Shown here piece by piece: positions 44,047 through 53,418 of a DNA stretch of 64,000 bases. The translations under genes were made by a program, and so were the position numbers. Numbering within the stretch: position 1 is the stretch's first letter; every line of letters begins with the position of its first letter. The notes beneath the pieces were generated by a model, which saw only the letters and a program-made list of their open reading frames with translations, had not been told where the DNA came from and did not search any database. This stretch comes from Algoriphagus lutimaris (GTDB lineage: Bacteria; Bacteroidota; Bacteroidia; Cytophagales; Cyclobacteriaceae). The stretch lies in assembly GCF_017051705.1 (NCBI RefSeq), contig NZ_JAFIDJ010000001.1, positions 186,001-250,000 of the forward strand, read 5' to 3'.

Positions 44047-46698
44047 ATGAAGAAATGGTTGTTGGTCATGGCTTTTTTAGGTGGTTGCCTTAGTAGTTGT
44101 ACCGAACAAGATTCAGACCCATTTGCTACAGTCAAACCTGACGAAAGTAGATTTACAAAAGTCACCCTAGTTGAGAAATTGAATGAACCCATGGAAATTG
44201 AGGTTCTGGATAATCTAGATGTTTTGATCATTGAACGAGCTGGGAAAATCAGACTTTATCAACACGAAACCGGAGAATTAGTAGAGGCTGGGTTTTTACC
44301 TGTTTATCCAGAGCGGGAAGACGGGCTGATGGGATTGGCCAAGGATCCTGATTTTGAAAATAACCATTGGATTTACCTATACTATGCCCCACCTAATACC
44401 ACCATTAATAGACTTTCCAGATTTGATTTTAAAGATAATCTGGTAGATCTGGCTTCCGAAAAGGTATTGTTAGATATCCCGATTTACAGAGATTGTTGCC
44501 ATTCTGGTGGTTCCCTGGAGTTTGATCGACATGGTAATTTGTTTTTATCCCTAGGGGATGATTCCACACCCTTTGAGTCCAGTAACTATAATCCGATCGA
44601 TGAGCGTGAGTTTAGAGATGAAAATGTGGATGCCCAAAGATCTTCGGGCAATGCCAATGATTTGCGAGGGGCTATTTTGAGAATTCATCCAGAACCCGAT
44701 GGTACTTATTCTATTCCTGAGGGAAATTTATTCCCGGTAGGTACGGAAGGGACTCGGCCGGAAATTTATGTGATGGGAAACAGGAATCCTTTTCGAATTG
44801 CCATCGATCCGCATAATGACAATCTCTTTTGGGGAGAAGTGGGGCCAGATGCTGCGGTAAGTGATTCTCTCCGAGGTCCCAAAGGCCATGATGAATATAA
44901 CTTGGCTACCAAACCTGGTTTTTATGGTTGGCCATATTTTGTGGGGGACAATAAAGCCTATTGGAAATTTGATTTCGCTACAGGTGAATCCTTATTCCAA
45001 TTTGATCCCAATGCCCCAATCAATACTTCTCCAAGAAATACTGGAATTCAGCAGTTGCCCCCAGCTCAAAAACCTTTGATCTGGTACCCTTATGATGAGT
45101 CAGAGGAATTTCCGATGCTAGGAACAGGAGGTAGAAATGCAATGGCTGGACCGGTTTATTACCGGGAGGATTATGGAGATTCTGAAGTGAGATTTCCAGG
45201 TTATTTCAACGGAAAGTCCATTTTCTATGATTGGATGAGAAACTGGATTTTTATGGTCAGTCTTACGGAAGATAATGAATTGGATACGTTAGAGCGGTTC
45301 ATGCCATCTACCAATTTTGACAAGCCCATGGATATGCAATATGGGCCTGATGGAGCATTGTATATTTTGGAATATGGTACTTTCTGGCGTTCCCAAAACG
45401 ATAATTCTGGAGTCTATAGAATTGAATTTTCTGCAGGAAACCGGAAACCATCGGTTCAGCTGAATGCTAATCAAAGAGTTGGAGCAGCACCTTTACAGGT
45501 ACAGTTTTCTTCTGAAGGGACTCAGGATTTTGATGAGGGTGATAAGCTTAGTTACCAGTGGAAATTCGGAGATATAGGAAGTTCACAAGACAAAAACCCA
45601 AGCTTTACCTTTGAAAAACCAGGAGTTTACCCGGTTACCTTGACCGTAACTGACCCTTCCGGAGCCAGTGCTGAAAAATCCATGGAGATACTTGTAGGGA
45701 ATGAAGCTCCAGTGGTAGACATAGATTGGAATGGGAACCAAAGCTTTTATTTCGCTGGCGATCAGGTCTCTTATGAGGTATTGGTTTCAGATCAAGAAGA
45801 TGCCGAAATCAATGATTCAAAAATTGAATTTAGCATTGATTACATGGAAGGAGGCTTTGATCTCATTCAAACAGGTCATCAAGAAGAAGTGCTAAGCTTA
45901 GGGGAGACTTTAATCAATCAATCTGGATGTAAAGGCTGTCATGGGATTGCTGATAAGTCAGTAGGTCCTAGCTATACACAAGTTTCCCAGAAGTATTTAA
46001 ATGAGCCAGAAGCAAAAGCCTATTTGGTGAATAAAGTAATCAAGGGAGGTGCAGGAGTTTGGGGTGATACAGAGATGCCTGGCCACGTCCATCTAGATGA
46101 AAATGAGATAGAGGAAATGGTGGATTTTATTTTAGCCATTGCCGATCCTACCCTCAAAGAAAGAACCCTTCCTTTGGCAGGAATCTATCAGATAGATCCT
46201 TCAAGCACTGGTGAATCATATTATTTAATTCAGGCATCCTATGAAGATCAAGGAGCCAATGGTATCAAACCTTTGAAGTCATCTAAACAGCTGGTATTAA
46301 GAAACCCAACACTATCACCTACCAGTGCGGATGAATTTATACATGTGGCCAAATCCAATGAGAATAACTCTCACTTCGTGAAGTTTACCGAAAAGGGAGC
46401 TTACATTAAATTTGATCAATTGGATCTTAGTGGTATTTCCTTGTTGGAAATGGAAGTAGAGCCAGGAAGAATTTCAGGAAAGTTGGAAGTAAGAGCAGGG
46501 AGTGTAGAAGGAGAGCTTATTGGGGAGTCCAGATTGGTGGACAATTCTCAGAAACCAAAAGATGAGCAGTTCTTAACGGTAGAAATTCCAATTTCAAAAA
46601 TGACGGCACCGACAGATATTTATCTAATTCTACGTACGGATTCTGGAATATCGATTTGGTCCACTTTTAATATATATTCCATTCAATTTAAAAGATAA
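44047..46698 (+). CDS. PQQ-type sugar dehydrogenase-like lipoprotein with PKD, cytochrome c and C-terminal carbohydrate-binding-like domains
   Basis: 883 residues. A lipoprotein signal (L-S-S-C, Cys18) is followed by a glucose/sorbosone dehydrogenase-type beta-propeller (about 35-460: PEREDGLMGLAKDPDFENN, CCHSGGSLEFDRHGNLFLSLGD, GNRNPFRIAIDP, PMDMQYGPDGALYILEYG). A PKD domain (about 464-560, YQWKFGD) and a monohaem cytochrome c domain follow (C628-K-G-C631-H632). The final ~170 residues are beta-rich and resemble a CBM6-like domain. Such proteins oxidise sugars or alcohols at the cell surface and pass electrons through the haem. Substrate unknown. Confidence 0.87.
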   Translation: MKKWLLVMAFLGGCLSSCTEQDSDPFATVKPDESRFTKVTLVEKLNEPMEIEVLDNLDVLIIERAGKIRLYQHETGELVEAGFLPVYPEREDGLMGLAKDPDFENNHWIYLYYAPPNTTINRLSRFDFKDNLVDLASEKVLLDIPIYRDCCHSGGSLEFDRHGNLFLSLGDDSTPFESSNYNPIDEREFRDENVDAQRSSGNANDLRGAILRIHPEPDGTYSIPEGNLFPVGTEGTRPEIYVMGNRNPFRIAIDPHNDNLFWGEVGPDAAVSDSLRGPKGHDEYNLATKPGFYGWPYFVGDNKAYWKFDFATGESLFQFDPNAPINTSPRNTGIQQLPPAQKPLIWYPYDESEEFPMLGTGGRNAMAGPVYYREDYGDSEVRFPGYFNGKSIFYDWMRNWIFMVSLTEDNELDTLERFMPSTNFDKPMDMQYGPDGALYILEYGTFWRSQNDNSGVYRIEFSAGNRKPSVQLNANQRVGAAPLQVQFSSEGTQDFDEGDKLSYQWKFGDIGSSQDKNPSFTFEKPGVYPVTLTVTDPSGASAEKSMEILVGNEAPVVDIDWNGNQSFYFAGDQVSYEVLVSDQEDAEINDSKIEFSIDYMEGGFDLIQTGHQEEVLSLGETLINQSGCKGCHGIADKSVGPSYTQVSQKYLNEPEAKAYLVNKVIKGGAGVWGDTEMPGHVHLDENEIEEMVDFILAIADPTLKERTLPLAGIYQIDPSSTGESYYLIQASYEDQGANGIKPLKSSKQLVLRNPTLSPTSADEFIHVAKSNENNSHFVKFTEKGAYIKFDQLDLSGISLLEMEVEPGRISGKLEVRAGSVEGELIGESRLVDNSQKPKDEQFLTVEIPISKMTAPTDIYLILRTDSGISIWSTFNIYSIQFKR

Positions 46699-46705
46699 CC
46701 AAAAT

Positions 46706-46750
46706 GATTATCCCATTGAAGGCCATGGCATGGCTTTCAATGGGATAATC
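46706..46750 (+). terminator. Hairpin after the dehydrogenase gene
   Basis: Perfect 15-bp arms GATTATCCCATTGAA / TTCAATGGGATAATC with a 15-base loop. The T-run is weak but the position 7 bp after the stop, between convergent genes, fits a terminator. Confidence 0.75.
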
Positions 46751-46775
46751 TTGAGATTTTAGAATTAGGATTTAA

Positions 46776-47297
46776 TTAATCAATTTTCAGAAACTCCAAG
46801 AAATACTTGGTAAGGTATTTGTACTCCTCCTGTTCTATTTTGCCAGCATCTATGGCTTTTTTTACCACAGCGGTAATTTCATTAAAAGGGTAAATATCCT
46901 TCAAGTGATCGTGATCAGTTAACCATTTTTGTAGCAGATTTAACTCAAATTGGTTGATGTCTCCATCTGCCATGATTCCATAACAAACTCCTTGTAAGAA
47001 ATGCAGGTCTGCTTTGATTTGATCCTTTTCTTCAAAAGAGGGAGAATATTTCGCAATTATTTCTTTCAGTTCGATTATTTCTTCTGAGCCCAGGACACCA
47101 CTTTTGATTTTTTCTTTTACCTCTTCATGAAAATCCTTGAATGGATCAATTGAGCACAAACCGTCATGGGTTTGACACCAGGATTTGAGTGCATCGAATT
47201 CACTTTTTGTTATATGCCCATCCATGGCAATACCATTGATGAGTCCATTCAAATTGTGAAAAGCTATTTGGGTTTGGGTGATGATATTTTCTTCCAT
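46776..47297 (-). CDS. TerB-like duplicated helical protein
   Basis: 173 residues from the ATG at 47297; the frame is open to 47384 but that extension looks non-coding. The protein is an internal duplication: residues about 8-75 (FHNLNGLINGIAMDGHITKSEFDALKSWCQTHDGL...) and about 95-170 (LHFLQGVCYGIMADGDINQFELNLLQKWLTDHDHL...). Each repeat has the (A/M)DG-I-EF-L-W pattern seen in TerB-like or BRCT-associated helical modules. The function is unknown. It is convergent with the dehydrogenase gene. Confidence 0.68.
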   Translation of the reverse strand: MEENIITQTQIAFHNLNGLINGIAMDGHITKSEFDALKSWCQTHDGLCSIDPFKDFHEEVKEKIKSGVLGSEEIIELKEIIAKYSPSFEEKDQIKADLHFLQGVCYGIMADGDINQFELNLLQKWLTDHDHLKDIYPFNEITAVVKKAIDAGKIEQEEYKYLTKYFLEFLKID

Positions 47298-47486
47298 ATC
47301 CTCTTTTTTTTGTATATAAGTTACAAATACTTGATCTACTATAAAATACCCAGTACAGGGTAATTTTGAAAAGTTTGTTGTCACCTAAAAGAGTTTGTGA
47401 AAGAAAAGTAGATTGCTTACTCTTGAATAAGAACTTAGAAGGAGGTAAAAGCGTAACAATCACTTGTTCACCAGATTTTCCTAGCG

Positions 47487-48026
47487 ATGAAAAAGTCAAT
47501 ATTTATAATTGCCTTATTGATAGGTAATTTTATTTCTTCTAATGCACAACAATCCAATTGGGAACTGCCAAAAATCAATATTCCTTTGGTCACAGAGGGG
47601 GAAGAAATAGCAAATCTGGGAGTTGAAAAAAGTCTGGAGTATGCAGATCTAAATGTAGGGTCGAAATCTTACCGGATATTGCTGAATAATAGCAGCAAAA
47701 AATGTAAAATTATCGATTTGGAGTCTGATCAAGTGTTAGCAGAAGGCAAAAGTCTGAATAGCTTCCAGTTGGCAAACTTGACTTTTACAGATGGTGAAGT
47801 TTTCAATTTTGAAAAGAAGAAGAAAAAGGAAGGCTATGATATAATCGGCCCTTCTGGGCTTTTATTCAGTGTAGAAAATAGGGGATTGGCTTCAATAGAG
47901 GTAAATAATGAAAAGGAATTGATCGCTCAGTCTATTTTTGTTTTTAAAAGATTAAGGGATCTGTATCGGCAAACGCCCGTCGTGTATAATTACTATACCG
48001 ATTATTATTCCTCATTATACAACTGA
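47487..48026 (+). CDS. Secreted protein of unknown function
   Basis: 179 residues with a signal peptide (about 1-20, ending SNAQ). The mature protein is beta-rich with a lysine patch (FEKKKKKEG) in the middle and a Tyr-rich end (VYNYYTDYYSSLYN). No domain was recognised. It is convergent with the histidine kinase gene, whose stop lies 3 bp away. Confidence 0.7.
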   Translation: MKKSIFIIALLIGNFISSNAQQSNWELPKINIPLVTEGEEIANLGVEKSLEYADLNVGSKSYRILLNNSSKKCKIIDLESDQVLAEGKSLNSFQLANLTFTDGEVFNFEKKKKKEGYDIIGPSGLLFSVENRGLASIEVNNEKELIAQSIFVFKRLRDLYRQTPVVYNYYTDYYSSLYN

Positions 48027-48029
48027 TAG

Positions 48030-49382
48030 TTATCTGAAATTTAGGGTAAAGACTGTCTTTTCATTTGGGGTGGAAGTCACTTGTAAACTTCCCCTATGAA
48101 GGTTCATGATTTGCCTTGAAATCGCCAAACCAATTCCTGACCCTGTTTTTTTAGTGGTATAGAAAGGAACAAATATTCGTTCGAGTGCCTCTGGAATAAT
48201 TCCCGGGCCGTGATCTTCCACCCGTATCATTATTCCCATATCACCCTGTGATAAGGCAGACAGCCAAATGGTTCTTTCTTCTTGATTTTGTAATGACTCA
48301 TTGGCATTTTTTACGAGGTTGATCAAAATCATCGCGATTTGATCTGGATCACAATTGATTTCAAGGTCCTCAGGCATGATTTCTGTCACAATTTTAACAT
48401 CCGACACTTTCAGGTCCTCCTTCATTAAAATGAGGACATTTTCAAACAATGATTTAACAGAAATCAGCTCCTTTTTAGGAGTTGGTATATTGGTGTAATC
48501 CCTGTAGGCATTGACAAATGCCACCAAGCCTTTGCTTCTGTTGGCGATGGTTTCCAATCCTTCCTGTATGTCTTGATAGCCGTCTTTCTTGATCAAAAAC
48601 CCTTCTTTTTGCACGTAGGAGTCTTCTTCTAAAATAGTGCTCAATGAATCTACCAAACTTGAAATAGGGGTGATGGAATTCATGATTTCATGTCTCAACA
48701 CTTTGGTAAGGTTTTGCCATGCTTCCAATTCGTTGGATTGAAGTTCCGCATTGATGTTTTGTAATGACAGCAACGTCCAACTTTGGCCTCCCATTTTTAA
48801 AGAGGTGGACTGAATGATCAAGTGTAGGTTTGGATTAACCCGATAAGAGATTCGCTGACCAGGTTTCATTTCCATGACCTGCTCTAATAAAGAAGTAGAA
48901 AGTTTGCCTAAATCAGAAATATCCCGAAACTGAGGGATTTGTAATAAATGCTTTGCGGCATTGTTGATCACTCCGATTTTGCCTTCGGAATTGAAAGAGA
49001 TAATCCCCGAGTTGATATGCTGGATAATCACTTGAAGAAACAGCATTTGTTCCTCCTTTTCAGCCCTGGTTTGTTTAAAAACGTTCATGACTTCATTAAA
49101 TGCCATGTTAACTTCTCTAAAGGAACCTCCCATTTGGCTATCCGAAGTAAAGGAGCTGGAGAAATCAGTAAAACGAATGGAGTCTAGAAATCGGGCAAGC
49201 TTATGATTGATGGAGTTGACATAGTAAATCAGCTCGCCTATTTGGATCAAGGCTATCAGCCCCAAAATCCCTGGGGCTAGCCATAAATCTTGCCTATAGT
49301 AAAGCCATAAACCTAGGTATAGGCATAGAATAATCAGGAAAATCCTAAATCCTACGCCTATCGAAAACCGCTTATAAACCAT
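48030..49382 (-). CDS. Sensor histidine kinase (NtrB-like partner of the adjacent regulator)
   Basis: 450 residues. Two N-terminal transmembrane helices (about 8-50) have only a very short loop, so there is no large periplasmic sensor. A HAMP-like/linker region and a PAS-like domain (about 115-200, HINSGIISFNSEGKIGVINNAAKHLL) follow. The H-box is H231 in KVLRHEIMNSITPISSL; the ATPase domain has N-box LVKNANESL, G1 VEDHGPGI and G2 GSGIGLAISRQI. The gene overlaps its sigma-54 response regulator by 11 bp. It probably senses a membrane-derived signal. Confidence 0.9.
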   Translation of the reverse strand: MVYKRFSIGVGFRIFLIILCLYLGLWLYYRQDLWLAPGILGLIALIQIGELIYYVNSINHKLARFLDSIRFTDFSSSFTSDSQMGGSFREVNMAFNEVMNVFKQTRAEKEEQMLFLQVIIQHINSGIISFNSEGKIGVINNAAKHLLQIPQFRDISDLGKLSTSLLEQVMEMKPGQRISYRVNPNLHLIIQSTSLKMGGQSWTLLSLQNINAELQSNELEAWQNLTKVLRHEIMNSITPISSLVDSLSTILEEDSYVQKEGFLIKKDGYQDIQEGLETIANRSKGLVAFVNAYRDYTNIPTPKKELISVKSLFENVLILMKEDLKVSDVKIVTEIMPEDLEINCDPDQIAMILINLVKNANESLQNQEERTIWLSALSQGDMGIMIRVEDHGPGIIPEALERIFVPFYTTKKTGSGIGLAISRQIMNLHRGSLQVTSTPNEKTVFTLNFR

Positions 49383-50760
49383 ATTTTTCCAGTCTACGAT
49401 AAAGTGAGGAGCGAGTCAATCCTAATTCCTCAGCGGCTCTAGTGATATGTCCATTATGTTTCTGAAGGGCTTTACGAATCAAAATTCGTTCTACATCTTC
49501 AATATTTAAGTGCTCTAAACTCACTGACTCATCCTTGTTTTCCGGCTGCTGCATTTTTTGCAGGAATAGGTCTTCAGGCTGAAGCACATTATGATTACTC
49601 ATAATGACTGCCCTTTCAATGCTATGTTGAAGTTCCCGGATGTTTCCAGGCCAATGGTACTTCATCATCCGTTTGATCAAAGGTTCTGAAGCTTTTCTGA
49701 CATCCTTATTGTATTTCTTGGCATAAAAGGCAATAAAGTGATTGGCCAGCAACATGATGTCGTCATCTCGCTCCCTTAAAGGAGGAAGCTGGATTTCAAT
49801 TGTATTGATCCTGTATAATAAATCTTGACGGAAACTATTGTCATATACCATGTTGTGTATTGGCATATTAGTAGCCGAAATTAAACGAATGTTGACATCA
49901 ATGGCTCGATTCGCTCCCACACGGGTGACCTGTCTATTTTGTAATACCGCGAGTAATTTGGCTTGTAAAGGAAGGGGTAAATTTCCGATTTCATCCAAAA
50001 AGAGGGTGCCTTTATGTGCTTGTTCAAATCTTCCTGCTCTGTCTTCTTTGGCATCTGTAAAGGAGCCTTTTTTATGACCGAATAATTCCGATTCAAAGAG
50101 GGATTGAGTGATGGAGCCAAGATCTACTCCTACAAAAGCCTCTTTATTTCTCCTACTATGTCTATGAATAGCTCTGGCAATCAATTCTTTTCCGGTACCG
50201 TTTTCGCCTAAGATCAAAACATTTGCATCGGTAGAAGCTACTCGTTCAATGGTTTCATAGACTTTTTGCATGACCGCACTTTGACCGATAATTTCGCTGA
50301 ACTTGCGGTCCATGTCCGCCTGAAGTGTTTGCTTCTGGTCTTTCAGTAAATCTACTTCCAGTTTTTTCTGGCGTAATTTGAGCGCAGAATTAAGGGTGGC
50401 CAACAAGCGTTCATTTTCCCATGGCTTCAAGACAAAATCGGTGGCTCCCTCCTTGATTGCTCTTACAGCAAGGTTGACATCGCCATAGGCAGTTATCAAT
50501 ACCACCACAGCGGAAGGGTCTAATTCTAGAATTCGGTCAAGCCAATAAAAACCTTCCTGCCCGGAACTCACATCCTTGGTGAAGTTCATATCCAGCATGA
50601 TCACGTCATATTGCTCATTGTGAGTCAAAATAGGAAGTAGGTCTGGGTTAGTTTCAGTATCTACTTGCGCAAAATGTCTTTTTAGAAAAATCTTGGCAGC
50701 TTTTAGTAGGTCTTCATTGTCATCAATAATGAGAATTTTACCAATTTTTTGCTCACTCAT
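49372..50760 (-). CDS. Sigma-54-dependent response regulator (NtrC family)
   Basis: 462 residues. An N-terminal receiver has phospho-acceptor D57 (YDVIMLDMNF). The AAA+ domain carries Walker A GENGTGKE, the sigma-54 contact loop as GSFTDA (variant of GAFTGA) in ELFGHKKGSFTDAKEDRAG, and Walker B GTLFLDEIGNLPL. A Fis-type helix-turn-helix ends the protein (HNGHITRAAEELGLTRSSLYRRL). It activates sigma-54 promoters when phosphorylated. It is divergent from the export operon, and a palindrome plus a -24/-12 element lie between them. Confidence 0.95.
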   Translation of the reverse strand: MSEQKIGKILIIDDNEDLLKAAKIFLKRHFAQVDTETNPDLLPILTHNEQYDVIMLDMNFTKDVSSGQEGFYWLDRILELDPSAVVVLITAYGDVNLAVRAIKEGATDFVLKPWENERLLATLNSALKLRQKKLEVDLLKDQKQTLQADMDRKFSEIIGQSAVMQKVYETIERVASTDANVLILGENGTGKELIARAIHRHSRRNKEAFVGVDLGSITQSLFESELFGHKKGSFTDAKEDRAGRFEQAHKGTLFLDEIGNLPLPLQAKLLAVLQNRQVTRVGANRAIDVNIRLISATNMPIHNMVYDNSFRQDLLYRINTIEIQLPPLRERDDDIMLLANHFIAFYAKKYNKDVRKASEPLIKRMMKYHWPGNIRELQHSIERAVIMSNHNVLQPEDLFLQKMQQPENKDESVSLEHLNIEDVERILIRKALQKHNGHITRAAEELGLTRSSLYRRLEKYGL

Positions 50761-50958
50761 TTATTTGTTGGGTTTAAAAGAATAATATGTAGGCTTTCGC
50801 CTTATTCAAATAACTGCACTGTAGTGTTCCAAAAGCATACCGAATTCTACATTTACAATAATTTAAAATCAAATCCAGCCCTATGACGATAATTAGGCCA
50901 TATTAATTCTTTTCGGGGCAGTTATCCACTCTTGATAAAAATAAGAAAGTTGAATGAG

Positions 50959-50988
50959 TTTTGTTCGCCTGCGAACAAAAATGTTCGG
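50959..50988. promoter_or_regulatory. Palindromic upstream activating site for the NtrC-type regulator (candidate)
   Basis: Arms TTTTGTTCGC / GCGAACAAAA separated by CT, a perfect 10+2+10 palindrome at 50959-50980, followed by a further half-site-like TGTTCGG at 50982-50988. It lies between the NtrC-type gene and the export operon, its centre about 80 bp upstream of the -24 element. A copy with 18 of 22 identical bases lies at 61998. Confidence 0.7.
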
Positions 50989-51049
50989 GAGATCCAAATT
51001 CAAAAAAGGTGAAACCTCCAATATAAGCCTGAGAACGCTATTTTTTTGA

Positions 51050-51067
51050 TGGCATACCATTTGGCAT
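51050..51067 (+). promoter_or_regulatory. Sigma-54-type -24/-12 element of the export operon (candidate)
   Basis: TGGCATACCATTTGGCAT resembles TGGCAC-N5-TTGCA. The GG and GC elements are one base further apart than ideal. It lies 33 bp before the start codon of the membrane fusion protein. Confidence 0.5.
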
Positions 51068-51100
51068 AAAGGGTATAGCCGAAAATGGCAGATACACACA

Positions 51101-52348
51101 ATGGACAGAAAAATACAAAAGAAGACCTGGACGCCCAGGAGGATTGCATGGATTGTTGGAGGAGCAGCATTGCTCTTCGGAATTATTTATCAAATAGGCT
51201 TTGCGGATCACCGTTCTACCATGAATGTAGAGCGAGATCGGTTAAGTATTGCTACGGTAAGTAAAGGAGAGTTTACAGATTATATTTTGGTCTCTGGCCA
51301 AATAGAACCTGCACAGACTTTTTTCCTAGATGCTGTAGAAGGTGGGATGGTTGCCGAAATTGTTAGGGAGTCCGGAGCCTTGGTAGATGTGGGTGATACA
51401 ATTTTGATTATGGCTAACTCCAATCTACAATTGGATGTTATGCAGCGTGAAACGATGTTGTATGAGCAAATCAATAACCTGCGACAAACTCGTCTCTTTT
51501 TAGATCAAAATGATTTGAGTCAACAAGGGCAATTGGCTGAAATTGATTACCAGATCAGTTTATTGGAGCCTCAATATAAACGATTCAAGGAGCTTCATGA
51601 GAAAAACCTGGTTTCAGACCGTGAGTTCGAGGAAGTCGCTGAGCAGTATGAATATAATTTGAAGCGTAAGGAGCTTACTTATGCATCTTATAAAAGTGAT
51701 TCTATCGCAAGAGCATATCAGCTAGCTCAACTTAGGCAGTCAGAAAGTAGAATGAATGCTTCTCTTAATGGAGTAGGTCGGATTTTGGATAATCTGGTAA
51801 TCAAGGCTCCAATTGCTGGACAGTTGGCCATGGAGCAGATTGAAGTAGGGCAAGCAATCAACTCGGGAGAGCGTTATGGGCAAATCGATGTCTTGGACGA
51901 GTTTAAAGTGAGAGTTCCGATCGATGAATTATACCTGCCAAGAATTGGGCAAGGGCTAAGAGGTAAATTTACGTTGAGTGGTGTAGACCATGAATTGGAG
52001 ATTATGAAAATCTATCCAACCATTACCAATGGCCGATTCGAAGTGGATATGAATTTTACAGGAGAAAGTCCACAAGGGATCAGACGTGGTCAAAGTGTAA
52101 GAATCAGGCTGGAGTTAGGTGACAGCGAACAAAGCTTATTGCTACCTACTGGAGGCTTCTTTAAAGATACCGGAGGAAACTGGGTATTTGTTTTGAACTC
52201 TGCTGGAAATGCTGAGAAAAGAAATATCCGTTTGGGAAGAAAGAATCCTGAGTATTATGAAGTTTTGGAAGGTTTAGTAGAGGGAGAAAGGGTGATTGTA
52301 TCTGGATATGAGAATTTCGGTGATAACGAAGTGCTGGAGCTGAAATAG
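51101..52348 (+). CDS. Membrane fusion protein (HlyD/MacA family) of an ABC exporter
   Basis: 415 residues. One N-terminal transmembrane helix (about 13-33), a biotinyl-lipoyl-like half (DYILVSGQIEPAQTFFLDAVEGGMVAEIV), a long alpha-hairpin (about 110-220, with RFKELHEKNLVSDREFEEVAEQYEYNLKRKELTY) and beta-barrel parts (NLVIKAPIAGQLAMEQIEVGQAINSGE). It bridges the inner membrane ABC transporter to an outer membrane channel; no TolC-like gene is present in the window. It is the first gene after the regulatory region divergent from the NtrC-type regulator. Confidence 0.92.
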   Translation: MDRKIQKKTWTPRRIAWIVGGAALLFGIIYQIGFADHRSTMNVERDRLSIATVSKGEFTDYILVSGQIEPAQTFFLDAVEGGMVAEIVRESGALVDVGDTILIMANSNLQLDVMQRETMLYEQINNLRQTRLFLDQNDLSQQGQLAEIDYQISLLEPQYKRFKELHEKNLVSDREFEEVAEQYEYNLKRKELTYASYKSDSIARAYQLAQLRQSESRMNASLNGVGRILDNLVIKAPIAGQLAMEQIEVGQAINSGERYGQIDVLDEFKVRVPIDELYLPRIGQGLRGKFTLSGVDHELEIMKIYPTITNGRFEVDMNFTGESPQGIRRGQSVRIRLELGDSEQSLLLPTGGFFKDTGGNWVFVLNSAGNAEKRNIRLGRKNPEYYEVLEGLVEGERVIVSGYENFGDNEVLELK

Positions 52349-52551
52349 AAATGTGAAGTTTGAAAAAAGAGATGAGAAGTGAGGAATAAGATGTCATGGA
52401 TATAATGTGACCCCATGCAACCAAAACCAGATTCTTGTCATCTAATAATTAGGATAGAAATAGTTAAATCAAAAAATAAAATAAATACTAAAATCACTGA
52501 TTGAGCCGAGTCAGATCAGCGACTTCGGACATCGGGCAATAACAACACCAT

Positions 52552-53250
52552 ATGGAAAACGTCATCAAAACCGTCAATCTTAGGAAAATGTATGCTACCG
52601 AAGAGGTAGAAACTACTGCTTTGGATAGTATCCAGATCGAAATTAAAAAAGGAGAATTTGTCGCTATCATGGGGCCATCCGGTTGTGGTAAATCCACCCT
52701 TTTAAATATTCTTGGTTTGTTGGATAATCCAGATGCCGGTGAATATTATTTCTTGGATCAGGAAGTTGCCAAGTTTTCTGAAAGACAACGCTCGTCCTTG
52801 AGAAAAGGGAATATCGGATTCGTGTTTCAGAGCTTTAATCTTATCGATGAACTGACAGTTTTTGAAAACGTAGAGCTACCTCTATTGTATTTGAAAATCC
52901 CTGCAGATGAGCGCAAAACAAGAGTGGAGGAAGTTTTGACAAGGATGAACATCATGCACCGTCGAAATCACTTCCCACAGCAGCTTTCCGGTGGTCAGCA
53001 GCAACGTGTTGCGATTGCCAGAGCCATTGTCGCAAAACCTTCTGTAATCCTTGCCGATGAGCCTACAGGTAATTTGGACTCAACCAATGGTGAAGAAGTA
53101 ATGCGCTTATTGGAAGAGTTAAATAATGAAGGAACTACCATTGTGATGGTAACTCACTCTCCTCATGATGCCAACTATGCCCACAGAACGATCAACTTAT
53201 TTGATGGTAAGGTGGTGACTGAAAATATTCGTGAGCAGTTTCACGTGTAA
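52552..53250 (+). CDS. MacB/LolD-type ABC transporter ATPase
   Basis: 232 residues. Walker A GPSGCGKST (41-49), signature LSGGQQQRVAIARA, Walker B VILADEPTGNLDS and the switch region VMVTHSPHDA are all present. The sequence GNIGFVFQSFNLIDELTVFENVELPL is typical of the MacB/LolD group. It powers FtsX-type permeases, of which three follow downstream. A 203-bp gap separates it from the membrane fusion protein gene; no promoter was recognised in it. Confidence 0.94.
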   Translation: MENVIKTVNLRKMYATEEVETTALDSIQIEIKKGEFVAIMGPSGCGKSTLLNILGLLDNPDAGEYYFLDQEVAKFSERQRSSLRKGNIGFVFQSFNLIDELTVFENVELPLLYLKIPADERKTRVEEVLTRMNIMHRRNHFPQQLSGGQQQRVAIARAIVAKPSVILADEPTGNLDSTNGEEVMRLLEELNNEGTTIVMVTHSPHDANYAHRTINLFDGKVVTENIREQFHV

Positions 53251-53268
53251 AAAGCTCGAAGCGCAATC

Positions 53269-53387
53269 CGTCACTGCGAGGAGGAATGACAAAGCAGTCT
53301 CGTTTTAAAGAAGTACTTATCCTGAAAAGGAGGGATTGATTTCTTATGGCGAGATTGCTTCTCCCGATTATCGGGATCGCAATGACG
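53269..53387. repeat. Long imperfect inverted repeat (REP/BIME-like)
   Basis: The arms begin CGTCACTGCGAGGAGGAATG and end, as reverse complement, CGTCATTGCGAT...AAGCAATCTCG. Outer and inner parts of the arms are conserved and the middle differs; the right arm also holds a small hairpin CCCGATTATCGGG at 53363-53375. The CGTCATTGCGA...AAGCAATCTCG motif is a widespread intergenic repeat in Bacteroidota. It lies between the ATPase gene and the first permease gene and may affect mRNA stability. Confidence 0.75.
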
Positions 53388-53418
53388 AAAAAGCACCTTA
53401 AACTAAACCAACTTCCCC

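Noticed and set aside
52349-52551. Search for a further palindrome or sigma-54 promoter before the ATPase gene
   Set aside because: Nothing resembling the site at 50959 or a TGGCAC-N5-TTGCA element was found; the gene is presumably read from the upstream promoter.
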